A stretch of DNA of 64,000 bases from Epiperipatus broadwayi (GCA_028023455.1 JAQFVV010012446.1:5083501-5147500); one strand, 5' to 3'. Positions 23,525 through 34,975 are shown, counted from the stretch's first letter. The notes: a model not told the origin generated them from the letters alone. Numbers and translations are program-made.

Positions 23525-23700
23525 TTGAAATATGAGATTTGAACGCAGACTTTCAAGCACCCATCAACTATCCACACTATCTCATAACACATGACCACAC
23601 ACATTTAGAAAAGATAAATAATCACCAATATAATATTTCATGCTGAAACAGCACTCATCACTTGGTCCAGATCATCATCTCCCACATATATATATAATTA
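23525..23700 (-). mobile_element. F2 element: hammerhead plus tRNA-like module
   Basis: On the minus strand the F2 hammerhead region (23619-23676) is followed by a tRNA-like block (about 23525-23585) with a good B box (GCGTTCAAATC). C3 of the hammerhead is G (GUGAUGA), so it should be inactive; stem II and GAAA are kept. Other F2 copies are at 41780, 52674, 59776, 60221, 61151 and 61614. Confidence 0.7.
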
Positions 23701-24163
23701 ATTACTTAGTTACTTTATAAACTGGTGAGTCATAATACATTTATCCTTACAGTTTAATCTTGTTGCGTGCTTTAGTTAATAAAGTTAAATGATTTAAACA
23801 TTTAAAAAATCATGTAAAAAAAGAATATTTTTAATAAACTGAAGCAAACCTATCTATTGCAAATGAATATAAACACCTAGATATCTGTCTGTGAAATATT
23901 TTTTCAATAAAACAAGTTTGTTTAAAAAATGATATTTATTACTCTATCGGGAATAATAATCTTTTATTAAACAATAGTATTTAAATTCAGGGATAAAAAG
24001 CCAGGAAACTTGGAACTCTAGGTGCTGTTTTGATGAGCAATCGCCATATTTGTTTATTATATGAATAATTCTTTAATTTCTCTTTGAAGCCTTAAAAGAA
24101 CTGATCAGAGCAAATTCCTAATGTCAATTTTATACATTCTTGCCATAACAATTGATTATTACC

Positions 24164-24312
24164 ATGTGATAATAATAACAGTTGCAATGACAAGAATGTG
24201 TAGAGGGGGCATTAGTAATTTGTCCCCCTGGGTCCTTTTACACATAATAATAACCTCTGCAATAATAAGAATGCACAGAATGGATGTGAGTAATTTGCCA
24301 CTTGGTTCTTTT
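24164..24312. repeat. Diverged tandem duplication, about 75-bp unit, two copies
   Basis: Both units contain ataataataac, a caagaatg/taagaatg block, agtaatttg and a cctgggtcctttt / cttggttctttt block. Clearly related but diverged. No function evident. Confidence 0.6.
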
Positions 24313-24384
24313 GCTTCAAAGAGGAATCAAAGGTCTCCTTTCAGCTAACAACAAACACTCTGTATCACTGGGATCATTGAATAG

Positions 24385-24575
24385 ATGAACTGTTGAAGTC
24401 TTAAATGGGATCCCAAAAATATAAAAGACCTAGAAAGAGACCAGATATGAGATGGATGGGTGAATTAAGAAAAGTTGTTATTGTTGATGTGGAAAAGAGA
24501 GGCGATGCATTGGAAAAAGTAAATTCAATTTAGAGAAACTTTTATCTTGCAGTAAATCATAATGATTGAAAATGC
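24385..24575 (+). mobile_element. LINE B 3'-end fragment
   Basis: Retains the KRPRKRPDMRWMGELRK block and RETFILQ, then a decayed end. It matches 33240-33390 of the large LINE B copy. Confidence 0.75.
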
Positions 24576-24679
24576 TGGTCTTGATAGAGATGTAAGTCAA
24601 TTTCATCCCTCAAGACCTATATAAAAGAAATAAATATTGGTTGTTTTTTCTTAGCATGTTGAAACCGTTTGAGGGCATA

Positions 24680-24980
24680 ATTTCTATGCAAAGGCACAGA
24701 AATATGCTGTGTAAGTGGCCATGCCGCTATATAACGTTTACTTGTCTGCGGCGTCTATTTCTATGCTACAGCACAGAAATAGGACGTTTCAGAGGATGCT
24801 GCCACTTATGCTGAATTTTGGGTTACGCAATTTATATGAACAATCCCATTTATAAATTCAGCTACGATATCTATTTCTATGCTACAGCACAGAAATAGGA
24901 TGTATTATTCTGCTGCAGTTTATACAAACAATCCCATTATTAACATTTCGGATATATGTATTTACAGCAGAGAAGTAGGC
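24680..24980. repeat. Repeated small hairpins inside the TIR element
   Basis: The palindrome CTATTTCT ... AGAAATAG with an inner TGCT / AGCA pair is seen at 24755-24782 and 24871-24898. Degenerate forms are at 24680-24703 and 24957-24980. Each is followed by a similar segment containing caatccca. Subterminal hairpins of this kind can bind transposase, but that is inference. Confidence 0.6.
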
Positions 24981-25331
24981 TGTTTATTCTGCTGCACGCA
25001 GTGGCTGCTGCTGCTTGCGGTGAACTTGGTGTTATGCAGTTTCTATGAACAATCCCATTTTAAATTTTGCTACGATATTTTGTGAGGGTGTCTATAATTG
25101 AGACTTTCAAAAGTCTTCAAATTTGCATGCCCAAGTCATTATTTTCCAAATCCAATGATTAGTATGAGGTAATAAAAATTGTGGAAACTTTGTCCCGCTT
25201 CTCTAGACAAGGATGACACTTTAATCAATTGTCAAAGGGGAGGTGTAAACATGATTTTTACGAAATCATGCTAAAATTCATGTTTGTGTGAGATAAATCG
25301 CGAGACCCATCGAAAATACCGCCATTATTTT

Positions 25332-25540
25332 TGGCCATGATGTTGTTTTGAATAAATTCTTTATTTTTATTCTTATTAAAATTACAAATTATATTTGTGT
25401 GGCCATGATGTTGTTTTGGGGAAATTATTTCTTTTTATTCTTCTTAAAATTAACAATTTTATTTGTGTGGCCATGATGTTTTTGTTTTGGAGAAAGTATT
25501 TATTATTCTTCATGATAAATTGTTAAAATTACAAATTTCA
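25332..25540. repeat. 68-bp tandem repeat, three units
   Basis: Units start with tggccatgatgttgttttg at 25332, 25400 and 25468, each followed by an aaatt / ttattctt / aaaattac-type stretch. Located inside the TIR element. Confidence 0.8.
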
Positions 25541-26727
25541 TTTTAGAAAAATAAAAATTAACAAAAAAGAGGTTTATCCTATTTATTTTAGACAAATTTC
25601 ATTATTTATGATTTTATTGTAAATCAAAAAAAGCTCTATAAAGTTGAAGAAAAAAAGAACAACGGCCGGTAACATTATAATTCTGTTTGTTTACATAGAA
25701 ATTACGCCCTCAAGCGATTTCAACACGCTAAGAGAAAACAACCTAAATGTTTGTAGAAAATATGCTTTTGTCATGTTTAATTCCTTCAGGCATGTAAGTT
25801 TTTATTAAGATGAATAAAACATGAGTTCATTTTCTCTTTATGTACATTTAATTATGCTATGTCCATTAAGATAACTGGGAATAAAAAAATACCACCCTTC
25901 TTTTTTTTTGATTCTCAGTTAAATGTTATATGATCAATACATAAAATTTTCAATATTACTATTTCAAGAAAAAACATTTTTTATTATTCTATCACTAATT
26001 TGATGTCTTAGGATGAGAAACTTTCATTGGTTTACATTATCATTATGAAAATGTTTGAACATCATTTTAAACATTTGGTATTTGCATCTAAAACTTTTTC
26101 CCATACTTTTTTTAATCCAATAATTATTGAGAGTTGATTTGTGAAGAATATGTCAGCTACTGGAATAATGGTTGCAATGAATGAGCCAAGGACGTAAAGA
26201 CTGTTAAACATTTTTTGTCCTCATTATCAAATTTTGAAGTCAGTTGCTGATCCTTGGTCCTTTTCATATCTTGCTCTAATTCTGCCTTGATGTCTTTTCT
26301 ACATTTATTTTAGCATATATGAGATTATCCTTTCTTCTGCTGTAACTCTATTTAACTTGAAATTTATACTGTAAAGAGATTGTTCATAAAAATCACAAAA
26401 TGTTCTATTACACAATACCCATTTTCTCCAAAACTATAATCAATTATAAATAAAAACGTTATTTGTAATAAATAAAACATAATTTTTGAAATGGTGATCA
26501 TGTGATATCTTTTCTCCTCTGGTATTCCCTGATCTTTGCAATTATATATAAAGTATTTGTCAGAAGGTTTGTAATGATGGTATATTATTAGATGTGATAT
26601 GTTGAACTATTTCCATCATCTATGAGTAAATGTTGAATGTATAGAAAATTTAAATAAACTTTCCAAATACAAACAACTTGATAGTAATAACACACAAATA
26701 AACAATACAGGTTAGTAATTACACAAT

Positions 26728-26759
26728 GTTTCGAGTAGTATTATTCTCCACTCTTCATG
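26728..26759 (-). ncRNA. F4 hammerhead-like motif
   Basis: Minus strand: AUGAAGA (C3 changed to A) followed by GUGG ... CUACUC and GAAAC. The stem GAGUGG / CUACUC overlaps the A9 position. The sister copy at 33846 has C3 but has lost the G of GAAA. Likely inactive in both; status of the source sequence unknown. Confidence 0.45.
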
Positions 26760-26794
26760 TGTTGCTGGCCTATATGCACAGTGACAATATTTGC

Positions 26795-26873
26795 TTAGAA
26801 GTTGAACTCACACCTTTAGATTCTTGAATATCGAATTTTAAGGCAAACGCTCTACTAGATGAGCTATTTTGTC
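26795..26873 (-). other. tRNA-like Pol III promoter module
   Basis: Minus strand begins GACAAAATAGCTCATCTAGT, with a good D-arm/A box (GCTC / GAGC), and ends in a B-box-like GAGTTCAAC. The anticodon region is replaced by a longer hairpin, so this is tRNA-derived (SINE-like), not a functional tRNA. Confidence 0.65.
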
Positions 26874-27089
26874 AAAGGCAAGATATTAGAAATTTGATAT
26901 ATTGATATATGAGGGTTGGTTCAAATCCTTCTGAGTCCTTCAATTTTCTTTTTTTTATATGAGCAAGACTAATTAGTTGTTTTTTTAAAAAAAGTTTATT
27001 ATTATTGTTTAATATTTTTCCAAGATCAAGATTAATTAGAGGCTTCCATACATTGTGTATTGCCACACTGGGTTGACTTATAGGATTAT

Positions 27090-27900
27090 TTACCATTGTC
27101 ATATGAGCAGCTTCCTTCAACAAAAATTTGCATTTTTGGATATTCTTGTGGCAAGACTCCCTCAGGGAAAAGTAAAAACAGCAGTGTATATGAAACCAAC
27201 ATGCACTGGTAAGTACTTGGCATATATATCTAATTATATGAGAAGCACTAAACATGGAATTGTACTGTCACTATGAAACAGAGCAAAGGAGGTTTGTTCA
27301 GAAACCAGTGATTTGGAAAAAGAAAAGATTCACATAGAACAAATGCTTATGAAGAATGGTTATCCATCAGTGGTCATCAGGAAAACCTTCAATAGACAAC
27401 ACAAAGGGACACCAAAAGAGAAAACAAATATTGGTAAAGTAATATATCCATATATACCAGGAATGGTGGACAAATTAAAAAAATCTGCAGTCAATATAAC
27501 ATTAGAACAGCTTTCTAAAGCCATACCACACTTCAAGGAATTTTTACTTCTACTAAGCCTAAACTTGAACTGCTGAAGAACAAAAACTGCATCTATGAAA
27601 TGCCATGTGAATGTGAAAAGCAATATATTGGTGTGACCTGCCACCCTGTTGAACAGTGATTGAAAAACAGTGACTGAAAGAGCACAGACTAATGGTTAAA
27701 AGAGAAAAAAACAGATGTGTTTATCATAGCAGAATCATGCATGTACTAATGACCGCATATTGTACCGTTCGAAAATGTATATCCATCCAACAAGATTTAG
27801 AATCTAGGCAAAAGTACCCTGAATCCAATCATGCGCGAGATATACAGATCAGGAGCAATCTTGAATTCTAACCTATTTGCCCATTCCCCAGATCTATAAC
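27090..27900 (+). pseudogene. Penelope-like element: RT end and GIY-YIG endonuclease relic
   Basis: The order is FAFLDILVARLPQGKVKTAV (about 27125), YMKPTCTGKYLAYISNYMRS (PLE RT block ending the catalytic domain), then KEKIHIEQMLMKNGYPSVV (about 27325), IGKVIYPYIPGMVDKLKK, and finally YEMPCECEKQYIGVTCHP (about 27600-27645). The last has the CxC knuckle and YIG core of the PLE GIY-YIG nuclease. Frames shift near 27575 and stop codons follow. The 5' RT is missing and an F4 element sits at the 5' junction. A different PLE subfamily from 21690-22890. Confidence 0.85.
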
Positions 27901-29703
27901 ATTATGAACAACACCTACAGTGATACCACATAAATTCATTACATCCCGGCCCGGTGCTACAACGTTTTACATGAGACTCAACTGGTGATGATGATGAGAG
28001 ATTGAGTGAACCCAAGATATTAAGTTACGAGTATACATAAATATAAATATCAATAATGAGATTCGAACAACTGGATTAAGTTTAAAATATAAATATTTAT
28101 TTTAACATAATTGATGATGAGTTTAGATATATATAATTGACTCTACGCTTATAAAACTGTTTTGATTATACACATTAAAGAATATTATTAAGGTTATATT
28201 GATATTGACAAATATTAAGTTAGTGCGGGGTTACAAGAGACGGATTTGTCGGAGTGGTTTGGTGGCCGTTTTATACATAACACACATTTATAAATATATA
28301 ATTGAGTTTCGCTAATTAAAAGATTTTAATACATAAGTTTATTGTTTTTATTTAGATATTTCATTTATAATAATTACAATGCGGATACATTTTTGAACGG
28401 CAGTATAAAACATTATTTTCCTTTATATTTTCAACATTTAACGATGAAATATAGCGAATACTCAATATTTGCGGGAAAAGTTTATTTCAGTAAAAAGGGA
28501 GGGCAGCTTCACGATAAGTTGGGTTTAAACACCAACAAATAGAAAGAGAAAAACAGAACGTTTTATTATCGCATATTATTACGATTTTACTTTGCTAAAC
28601 AGGCTAAAACTAACTGTAAGAAATGGCGGTGCTAGCATAATATCATCGAAAGGAAATGGCACATTTGGCCATGATAAGGTCATTCTCTAATTTTATATAA
28701 CGATGGTACACGTCAGCTTTCTGCTGAGATGGTACAGGAAGAAGAAGGTTGGTAGGAAGATACTATAGGCCGGACCGCGGCAAACTATACATTGCTTCAT
28801 CTACTCTAACCTGGACGATCTAGAAGTAAATGTAGACTTCTTTATGACAAGAATACGAACGACGAAGCTTTGAATCCCTGGAGTGAGGTACAGGCGATTC
28901 AAAACGGTATATAATATATACTTGGGAGGAGAGAATGATTAGCGAAATGATCGTGATCCCCTGGAGTGAGGTGCAGGCGAATCAGATCGAAGCCGTATAT
29001 GGCTTATAAATAATTAGATATATGCTAGCAACGCTATCATAATAATATAAGTAATAAATTTAACTATCAAAGAAAAGCCTTAAAATGGTTTAACAAATAC
29101 GTAATAACATGCGATTATAATGACCTACGTAATATAAGGTCATTGATGATAAATTAACTAATATTAATGAAGCTTGCAATGCTCCCCCATTCATGAATCA
29201 ATATTTTAATATCATAATTAAAATTACAAGTGCAAATTATCAAACAAATTTAAGTCGCCAGTCTTTGTGGCGATAATGATCAATAAGAAATTTATAACAC
29301 TAACGGACACCAATAGCCACCCCGGATTGCAGAATATTTATACGTTTCGTATAAATTTACGACAAAACATTTAGATAAAAATATTCATTTAAAATATAAC
29401 CCAAACTTACGAAGTATTTAAAATAATTAATAAGAACTCATTTTAATTCCCACCCCTTCCCTGTTTATAGAAGTTCGTAAGATTAAGTTTTTTTAGTGGC
29501 ATTTATAAAAAAAAAAAAAAGGAAGAAAATATAAAAATATTCATAAACTTAAATCATAATCGCACTAACTAATAAAAATAATAATAAGCGTGAGTAGGAT
29601 TGCATAATAATTAGGCAGCAAAGAATTGATACAAACGGTTTAACAAAGCTTTAAGAAAACATTAAATATAACGAAATTATTAGTTTACAAATTAATTTTA
29701 AAG
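27901..29703. other. Mixed non-coding sequence with short repeats
   Basis: Slightly less AT-rich than the rest. The phrase ccctggagtgaggt-caggcga appears at about 28876 and 28960 in a partly duplicated context (each followed by tatataatata / tatatggcttat). No coding region could be supported. Confidence 0.4.
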
Positions 29704-29889
29704 GTGGATAAGGCGGTTATACAGTCTTTTGGCTGGTTACCTCAGGATTCTTTGGAAGCACCGGCGAATCTGCTGCGGCAGGCGGCATTCTTTGGGGCTA
29801 CATTGCGGCAAGGCTCGGCTGAAGACGGCGGATGGCAATTTGGTTCTCCCAAATTTCAAATGGACGTGAAGTCACCTAGCAACGACTGA
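29704..29889 (+). other. Small GC-richer open stretch, unidentified
   Basis: About 61 codons without a stop, noticeably richer in G and C than its surroundings, encoding a peptide with FGWLPQDSLEAPANLL and QGSAEDGGWQFGSP. It opens at GTG, not ATG, and no family is recognised. It could be an exon, a transposon 5' region (LINE B starts about 600 bases downstream) or chance. Confidence 0.25.
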
Positions 29890-30142
29890 CCCAACTCTAA
29901 CATAATAGATTTTTAGCTTTATTTATATCAGTTTTTGGCCCCTTAGAGAAAACTTATTCTAAAATAGATTTCCTGCCTTTAATGGATCTCTATCTTAGGA
30001 GAATCTTTACTCTATTGTTAGTAAAGATTCAGTTTTAAGATAACTGTCTAAAATCCATTCAAATCAATTTCCTGCTTGGAAATTGATTTGAATAAAACAA
30101 TATTAATAGCTAACTCAACTGCATTAGCTTTGTTTTAGCTTT

Positions 30143-30346
30143 TACTTTTTTAATTTTAATTTACAATTTCCTGGTTTAAAATCATAAGACAAACTCCCCA
30201 CTCCCTTACTTATTTCAGACAGTTATCTTGAATTTACATTTATTTACTTTTTTAATTTTAATTTACAATTTCCTGGTTTAAAATCATAAGACAAACTCCC
30301 CACTCCCTTACTTATTTCAGACAGTTATCTTGAATTTACATTTTAT
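30143..30346. repeat. 102-bp tandem duplication
   Basis: Two practically identical units, starting tttactttttt at 30141 and 30243, each containing caatttcctggtttaaaatc and agacagttatcttgaattta. Recent, directly upstream of LINE B. Confidence 0.9.
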
Positions 30347-30567
30347 TTTATGAAAACGAAAATTATAACATATTAAACTATAAAAATACAATTTTTTTTA
30401 AAAAAAATACAAAATTACCTAATATTTTTGATTACGTATATTCGCTACTATATATATATAAATGGCCCTTATTCCCAGGAGGCTGTAAAGTCACTAACCA
30501 AGGCAGCGGTTGGTGGCCGAAGGCGGAGGGTGCTAAGAATCCCCTGATTGCGGACCCAGGCTGCCAT

Positions 30568-31731
30568 TTGATGACGACTTTTTATTTAGGTACTTACAAC
30601 TGCAGATCACTTTCAAGTGAAGGAAGATTGCAAGAATTAGAAGAACTGTCTTATATTAAATGGGACATTATTGGACTTTGTGAAGTTAGAAGAAAAGGAG
30701 AAGAAACAATTGATTTAAAAAGTGGACATATACTCTATTATAAAGGCACACATATTGGAAATACAAGTGGAGTAGGATTCATTATAAATAAAAAGTGGAA
30801 GAACAATATTGTGGAGATTGATGGTGTATCGGACAGAGTGGCAAGATTAGTTATACAACTTAATAGCAGATACCAAATGCAGATAATTCAGGTTTATGCC
30901 CCAACAAGTTCTCATAGTGATGAAGTAGTAGAAGATTTTTATATGGATGTACAAAAGGCTTTTGATCAGAATAAACAACATTTTAAAATTGTTATGGGAG
31001 ACTTTAATGCTAGAATTGGTAGACAAATGAAAGATGAAATTGCTGTAGGTAATTTTGGTTATGGTAATAGAAATGAGAGAGGACATAGACTTGTGGAGTT
31101 TGCAGAAAAAGAAAAACTTTATATTATGAATTCATTTTTTGAGAAAAATGTTAAAAGGAAATGGACATGGAAGCATCCAAATGAAGGTACAGCAGAATTG
31201 GATTATATTTTGACTAACAGAAAATACATATTTCAAGATTGTAATGTTCTTAATAAATTTAACACAGGAAGTGATCATCGATTAGTAAGGTGTAAGTTAC
31301 GTGTTAATGTAAAACTAGAGAGACAAAAATTATTAAGAAAAACAATATTTACAGTTGATATTCCTAATCTTCAGAAACATTCTAATGAATTTAAATTAGA
31401 ACTTACAAATAGGTTTCAAGTGTTAGGAGATTTTGAACATGATTCAGATTTGAATGAAATTAATATGAAAATAACTGATACACTTTTAAAAACTGCAACA
31501 AACATAACTGGTAGAAAAAAGCAGAAATTGACTAATAAAATTTCTACTGAGACTAGAGAATTTATGAAGAAAAGAAGGAATATGAAGATATACAAAAATG
31601 ATGTATTAAAAAGAATTGAATATCTCGAATTTTGTAAAATGGTACGGAAAAGAGTTGAAAATGATATAAGAAAGTATAACTGTGAAATAGCAAGGAAAGC
31701 TGTAGAAGAAAATAAATCTCAAAAATGTTAA
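30568..31731 (+). pseudogene. LINE B endonuclease domain (387 codons, ends at a frameshift)
   Basis: Nuclease that nicks target DNA for target-primed reverse transcription. Conserved residues are present: N11 (TYNCRSL), E39 (LCEVR), Y110 (VYAPT), D145 and N147 (MGDFNARIG), D212 (AELDYIL), and S235-D236-H237 (GSDHRLV). This is the full apurinic/apyrimidinic-endonuclease-like set. The frame stops at 31731; a single-base frameshift in an A-rich run (about 31715-31725) takes the reading into the next frame, where the linker and RT continue. The ATG at 30568 directly follows the GC-rich leader. Confidence 0.9.
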
Positions 31732-32550
31732 ACAAAATTTTGGTATTGGTAGGAAATTTCTATCTGCAATAAGAAAAAAAGATGGAATTGTTACTAAAAA
31801 GAGAGATGACATCATGAAATTGGTAGAAAATTTTTATCAAGAATTATATAGTAATAAAGAACAAGTACCTCCTATATCTATTACATCTTCCGAATTGCCC
31901 AGAATTTTAAATGAAGAAGTGAGACATGCAATTAAGTGTATGAAGAAAGGAAAAGCTCCAGGAAATGATGGAATTATAATTGATATATTAAAAGAAGCAG
32001 GTGAAGAATTAGAAACAATTTTAGCAAAGTTATATACCAAATGTCTAAATGATAAAGATGTACCGGAAGATTGGAAGAATGCAGTAATAATATTAATATT
32101 TAAAAAAGGTGATAAAGAAGATATTAGAAATTACAGACCTATCAGCCTTTTATCAGTTTTATATAAAATTTTTACCAAGATAATTACAACTCGTCTACAG
32201 AGAACTTTGGATTTCCACCAACCAAGAGAACAAGCTGGATTTAAAAGTGGTTTTAGTACAATAGATCATATCCAGGTATTGAGAGAAGTCATAGAAAGGA
32301 CAAACAAATATGAGTTGTCATTATGTTTTGGATTTGTAGATTATGAAAAGGCATTTGATTCTATACACATTTCTTCAGTGATTAAAGCATTGGATCATCA
32401 AGGTATAGATCTAGGATATTGTCATATTTTAAAGAATATTTATAAAAATGCAACAGCAACAATTAGATTACATAATGATACTGGAAAAATCAACATTGAG
32501 AAAGGTGTAAGACAAGGTGACTCCATATCTCCAAAACTCTTACAGCAGTG
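31732..32550 (+). pseudogene. LINE B reverse transcriptase, N-terminal half
   Basis: Continues the endonuclease ORF in another frame. In order: a FGIGRKFLSAIRKKDG linker, KGKAPGNDGI (RT block 0/1), NYRPISLLSVLYKIF (block 2), QAGFKSGFSTIDHI, GFVDYEKAFDSI (block A, catalytic Asp present) and GVRQGDSISPKL (block B). A one-base loss at about 32540, shown by comparison with 36760, shifts the frame and splits the RT. No other stop lies in this part. Confidence 0.9.
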
Positions 32551-33393
32551 CTGCAAGAAGTATTTTGTGGATTAAAATGGGAAACTAAAGGAGTGAAAGT
32601 AAATGGAGAGTATTTAAGTCATTTAGATTTCACAGATGATGTAGTTGTTTTTGCAAATAATGCTTCAGAGCTGCAGGAAATGTTGCAGGAGTTAGCAGAT
32701 GAAAGTAGAAAAGTAGGACTAAAGATAAATGTTAAAAAGACTAAAGTAATGTTTAATCGATTTGCTCAAAATATGAAAATAAAGATTGATTATGAAGAAT
32801 TAGAAGAAGTTAACAGTTACAAATACCTTGGTCAGATTATTAATACAGATGGAAACATAATGGAGGAAATTAATCATAGAATTAAACTTGGTTGGAGTGC
32901 TTTTGGTAGAAATAACTTGATACTAAAAGGAAATATGCCTATGTGTTTGAAAAGGGTGGTTTTTAACAAATGTGTTTTACCAGTTCTTACTTATGGATCT
33001 GAGACTTGGACACTTAATAGAAGAGCAATACAGAGACTTCAGACCACTCAAAGGAGTATGGAGAGATGTATGTTGGGAGTAACAAGAAGAGATCGAAAAC
33101 GCAATGTATGGGTAAGACAACAAACAGGTGTTATTGACCTTATTGAAAAAATTAAAAGATTGAAATGGAGTTGGGATGGACATATTGCTAGAAGAGATGA
33201 TAATAGATGGACAATTGAAATTTTCAACTGGATTCCAAGAGATTGTAAAAGACCCAGAAAGAGACCACATGTGAGATGGATGGATGAAATAAGAAAATGT
33301 GCAGGGGTGTTGTGGAGAAGAGAAGCTAAAGATCGGAGAAGATGGATTAAACTTGGAGAGACCTTCATCCTGCAGTGGATTGATAATGGTTGA
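32548..33393 (+). pseudogene. LINE B reverse transcriptase, C-terminal half and tail
   Basis: Begins at the second frameshift. The catalytic block C reads LDFTDDVVVFANN, with Thr where the sister copy at 36840 has the usual Ala (FADD). Then come GLKINVKKTKVM, YKYLGQIINTDGN, a TYGSETWTLNRR block, WDGHIARRDDNRW and the KRPRKRPHVRWMDEIRKCAG tail found in many animal LINEs. It ends at 33393 just before the TGATGA tail. Confidence 0.9.
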
Positions 33394-33731
33394 TGATGAT
33401 ATATATAAAAAAGATGATGACACGTGGACAGTGGTAAAACCGTGAAACTCGGCCTTGAAGTAAGGTCGACTGTTTCAATATTTAATTAGGAAAATACAAA
33501 GATATCAGATAAAGAGGAAAAAATGTATAGAAGAAAATTCAAAGAAGCTGCGCATATGACATTGGTGAATAATCCTATAATTTAACCCAGTGTAGCAATA
33601 CATAATGTATGGAAACCTCTATTTAATCTTGCTTTTAGGAAAAAATAAAAATAAAAAATTGAAGGAATCAGGAGGATTTGAACCAACCCTCATATATAAA
33701 TATATCCAAATTTCTACTATATGTTGCCTTT

Positions 33732-33811
33732 GACAGAATAGTTCAGTTGGTAGAGCGTTTGCCTTAAATTCAATATTCAAGAATCTAAAGGTGCGAGTTC
33801 AACTTCTAAGC
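33732..33811 (+). other. tRNA-like Pol III promoter module
   Basis: GACAGAATAGTTCAGTTGGT then AGAGCG forms a D-arm/A box; GCGAGTTCAAC forms a B-box-like T arm. The anticodon region is abnormal. tRNA-derived, not a working tRNA. Counterpart at 26795-26873. Confidence 0.65.
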
Positions 33812-33845
33812 AAATATTGTCACTGTGCATATAGGCCAGCAATAC

Positions 33846-33879
33846 CTGAAGAAGAGTGGATATTAATACTACTCAAAAC
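33846..33879 (+). ncRNA. F4 hammerhead-like motif
   Basis: CUGAAGA, one A, stem II GAGUGG / CUACUC with an AU-rich loop, then AAAAC (G12 lost; G is present in the other copy). A short stem I such as ACAC/GUGU is possible in the consensus of the two copies. Probably inactive. Confidence 0.45.
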
Positions 33880-34799
33880 ATGGCATAATTACTAACCTGT
33901 GTTGTCTATTTGTGTGTTATTACTAACAAATTTGGAAAGTTTAAATAATGTTTTAAATTTTTTAGACATTTAACATTCACTCATAGATGACGGATATATC
34001 CAACATATCATATTTATATATAAAAGTACATTGGCAGTAATATCTTTTGTTCTTTGATTTTTTCTAAAACTACTTTATACATTTAAGATTTCCTTTTTAC
34101 TTATGCTTAAAGCTTCTATTTCAATCACACATTCTTGAAATATATGAATAAAGACCTCTAAAAAAGTAAATATCCTCTAAAATGTATTTCTGGATATGTG
34201 AGTAATCTTCAGTAGGCCCAAATGATAGACTTTTGTATGTTTTCATCATTTTTTTAGTATTTCTTTTATCAAATTACTATAATTTGATCTACAAATGCTA
34301 AATTTCTCATGTTCATGTTTAGCCACCAACCTCATTTGATAAATACATTACTGTTGGGTACTCATATGTGATTGGTTGGAGTTGTAGTGTCAAAAACACA
34401 TGAAATTTGAGCCCTTGCAGATCAAATTGTAATCATTCACTTTTAATGTAAGGCTTTAATCTGTACTGAATGATTTGCAGAATACTTTTTCTAGATCATG
34501 ATGTAAGATATAAGATGTAATACTTCAAACACTCAGTCTTTTCTTTAGGATATATTTATAAATTGATTTTTCCCAAAAAATTAATTTTCCAGTCTAGTTG
34601 GAATATAAAAAAAAACAAATAGTGACCATTGCATATTACTTCTTTGAGATTTTTTTAATACTGTTAATATTCTTTTTTTTTTTGTATAGAATAGTCAATC
34701 CATTATCCACAATCTGCAGAACAATAAAATATCACATGATTCCTGCTTACATCATGCTATTCAGCAGTAAATTATTTTTCTCTCATCATGTCTATGTCA

Positions 34800-34975
34800 C
34801 CTAGTGTAAGATTTAGTAATCTATATCCCATATCCAAAAGCTCCTCATTGATGAAAGTCATAACCCATCTTGGAATAGTGAATAGAGCAGCCACTGGATA
34901 TGAATTTAATAAGCATTACCAAATGGCATCTATTAATTACTAAATCTCACACTAGGTGGTATGAAAAAAAGAATT
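34800..34975. repeat. Degenerate F1-like inverted repeat
   Basis: cctagtgtaagatttagtaat at the left is matched by attactaaatctcacactagg at the right. Between them lies a decayed F1 ribozyme region (ctcctcattgatgaaagtcataa). Similar remains are at 47920-48070 and 53990-54115. Confidence 0.6.

Larger units (their letters stand above)
24639..25743. mobile_element. 1.1-kb TIR element with 8-bp target-site duplication, non-autonomous
   Basis: Terminal inverted repeats of about 50 bp begin GGTTGTTTT at 24639 and end AAAACAACC at 25743, with about five mismatches. They are flanked by TAAATATT (24631-24638) and TAAATGTT (25744-25751), an 8-bp duplication with one difference. The interior has no transposase frame. 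It holds several copies of a small hairpin (atttctatgctacagcacag type, at 24680, 24755, 24871 and a mutated one near 24957) and a 68-bp tandem repeat. An 8-bp duplication is compatible with hAT, Merlin or P superfamilies; the termini do not decide. Confidence 0.75.
26560..27113 (-). mobile_element. F4 element: tRNA-like module plus hammerhead-like motif
   Basis: The reverse complement of this segment matches 33528-34020 over most of its length. On the minus strand it contains a peptide-like block, a tRNA-like module (26795-26873) and a CUGAAGA-type hammerhead-like motif (26728-26759), then a shared tail. Its end abuts PLE coding sequence at about 27113. A third, foldback copy lies at 39470-39835. 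Confidence 0.75.
30478..33420 (+). mobile_element. LINE B: near-complete non-LTR retrotransposon
   Basis: A GC-richer 5' leader (30478-30567) is followed by one long ORF broken only by two frameshifts: an apurinic-type endonuclease, a reverse transcriptase and a basic C-terminal tail, then a TGATGA-type 3' tail at about 33390-33420. It is the least decayed element in the window and the parent type of at least seven 3' fragments here. A possible short target repeat (tatatataaa) occurs at about 30447 and 33402. Architecture is that of APE-endonuclease LINEs; clade (RTE-like or Jockey-like) is not settled by eye. Confidence 0.9.
33480..34030 (+). mobile_element. F4 element, plus-strand copy
   Basis: Homologous to the minus-strand copy at 26560-27113. 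In order: an AAHMTLVNNP-like block (33546), a tRNA-like module (33732-33811), the hammerhead-like motif (33846-33879), and a tail with gtgtgttattacta and catagatga blocks. Confidence 0.75.

Noticed and set aside
26795-26873. Possible functional tRNA gene
   Set aside because: D arm and T arm look tRNA-like but the anticodon arm is replaced by a longer hairpin and the acceptor ends do not pair; the unit is a dispersed repeat.
26872-27255. Minus-strand open frame of 127 codons
   Set aside because: Part lies antisense to the PLE fragment and the rest in the F4 element; its C-terminal block recurs in F4, so it is repeat sequence, not a host gene.
32977-33423. Minus-strand open frames of 148 and 106 codons
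   Set aside because: Antisense of the LINE B C-terminal coding region; translations are Ser/Leu-rich shadows.
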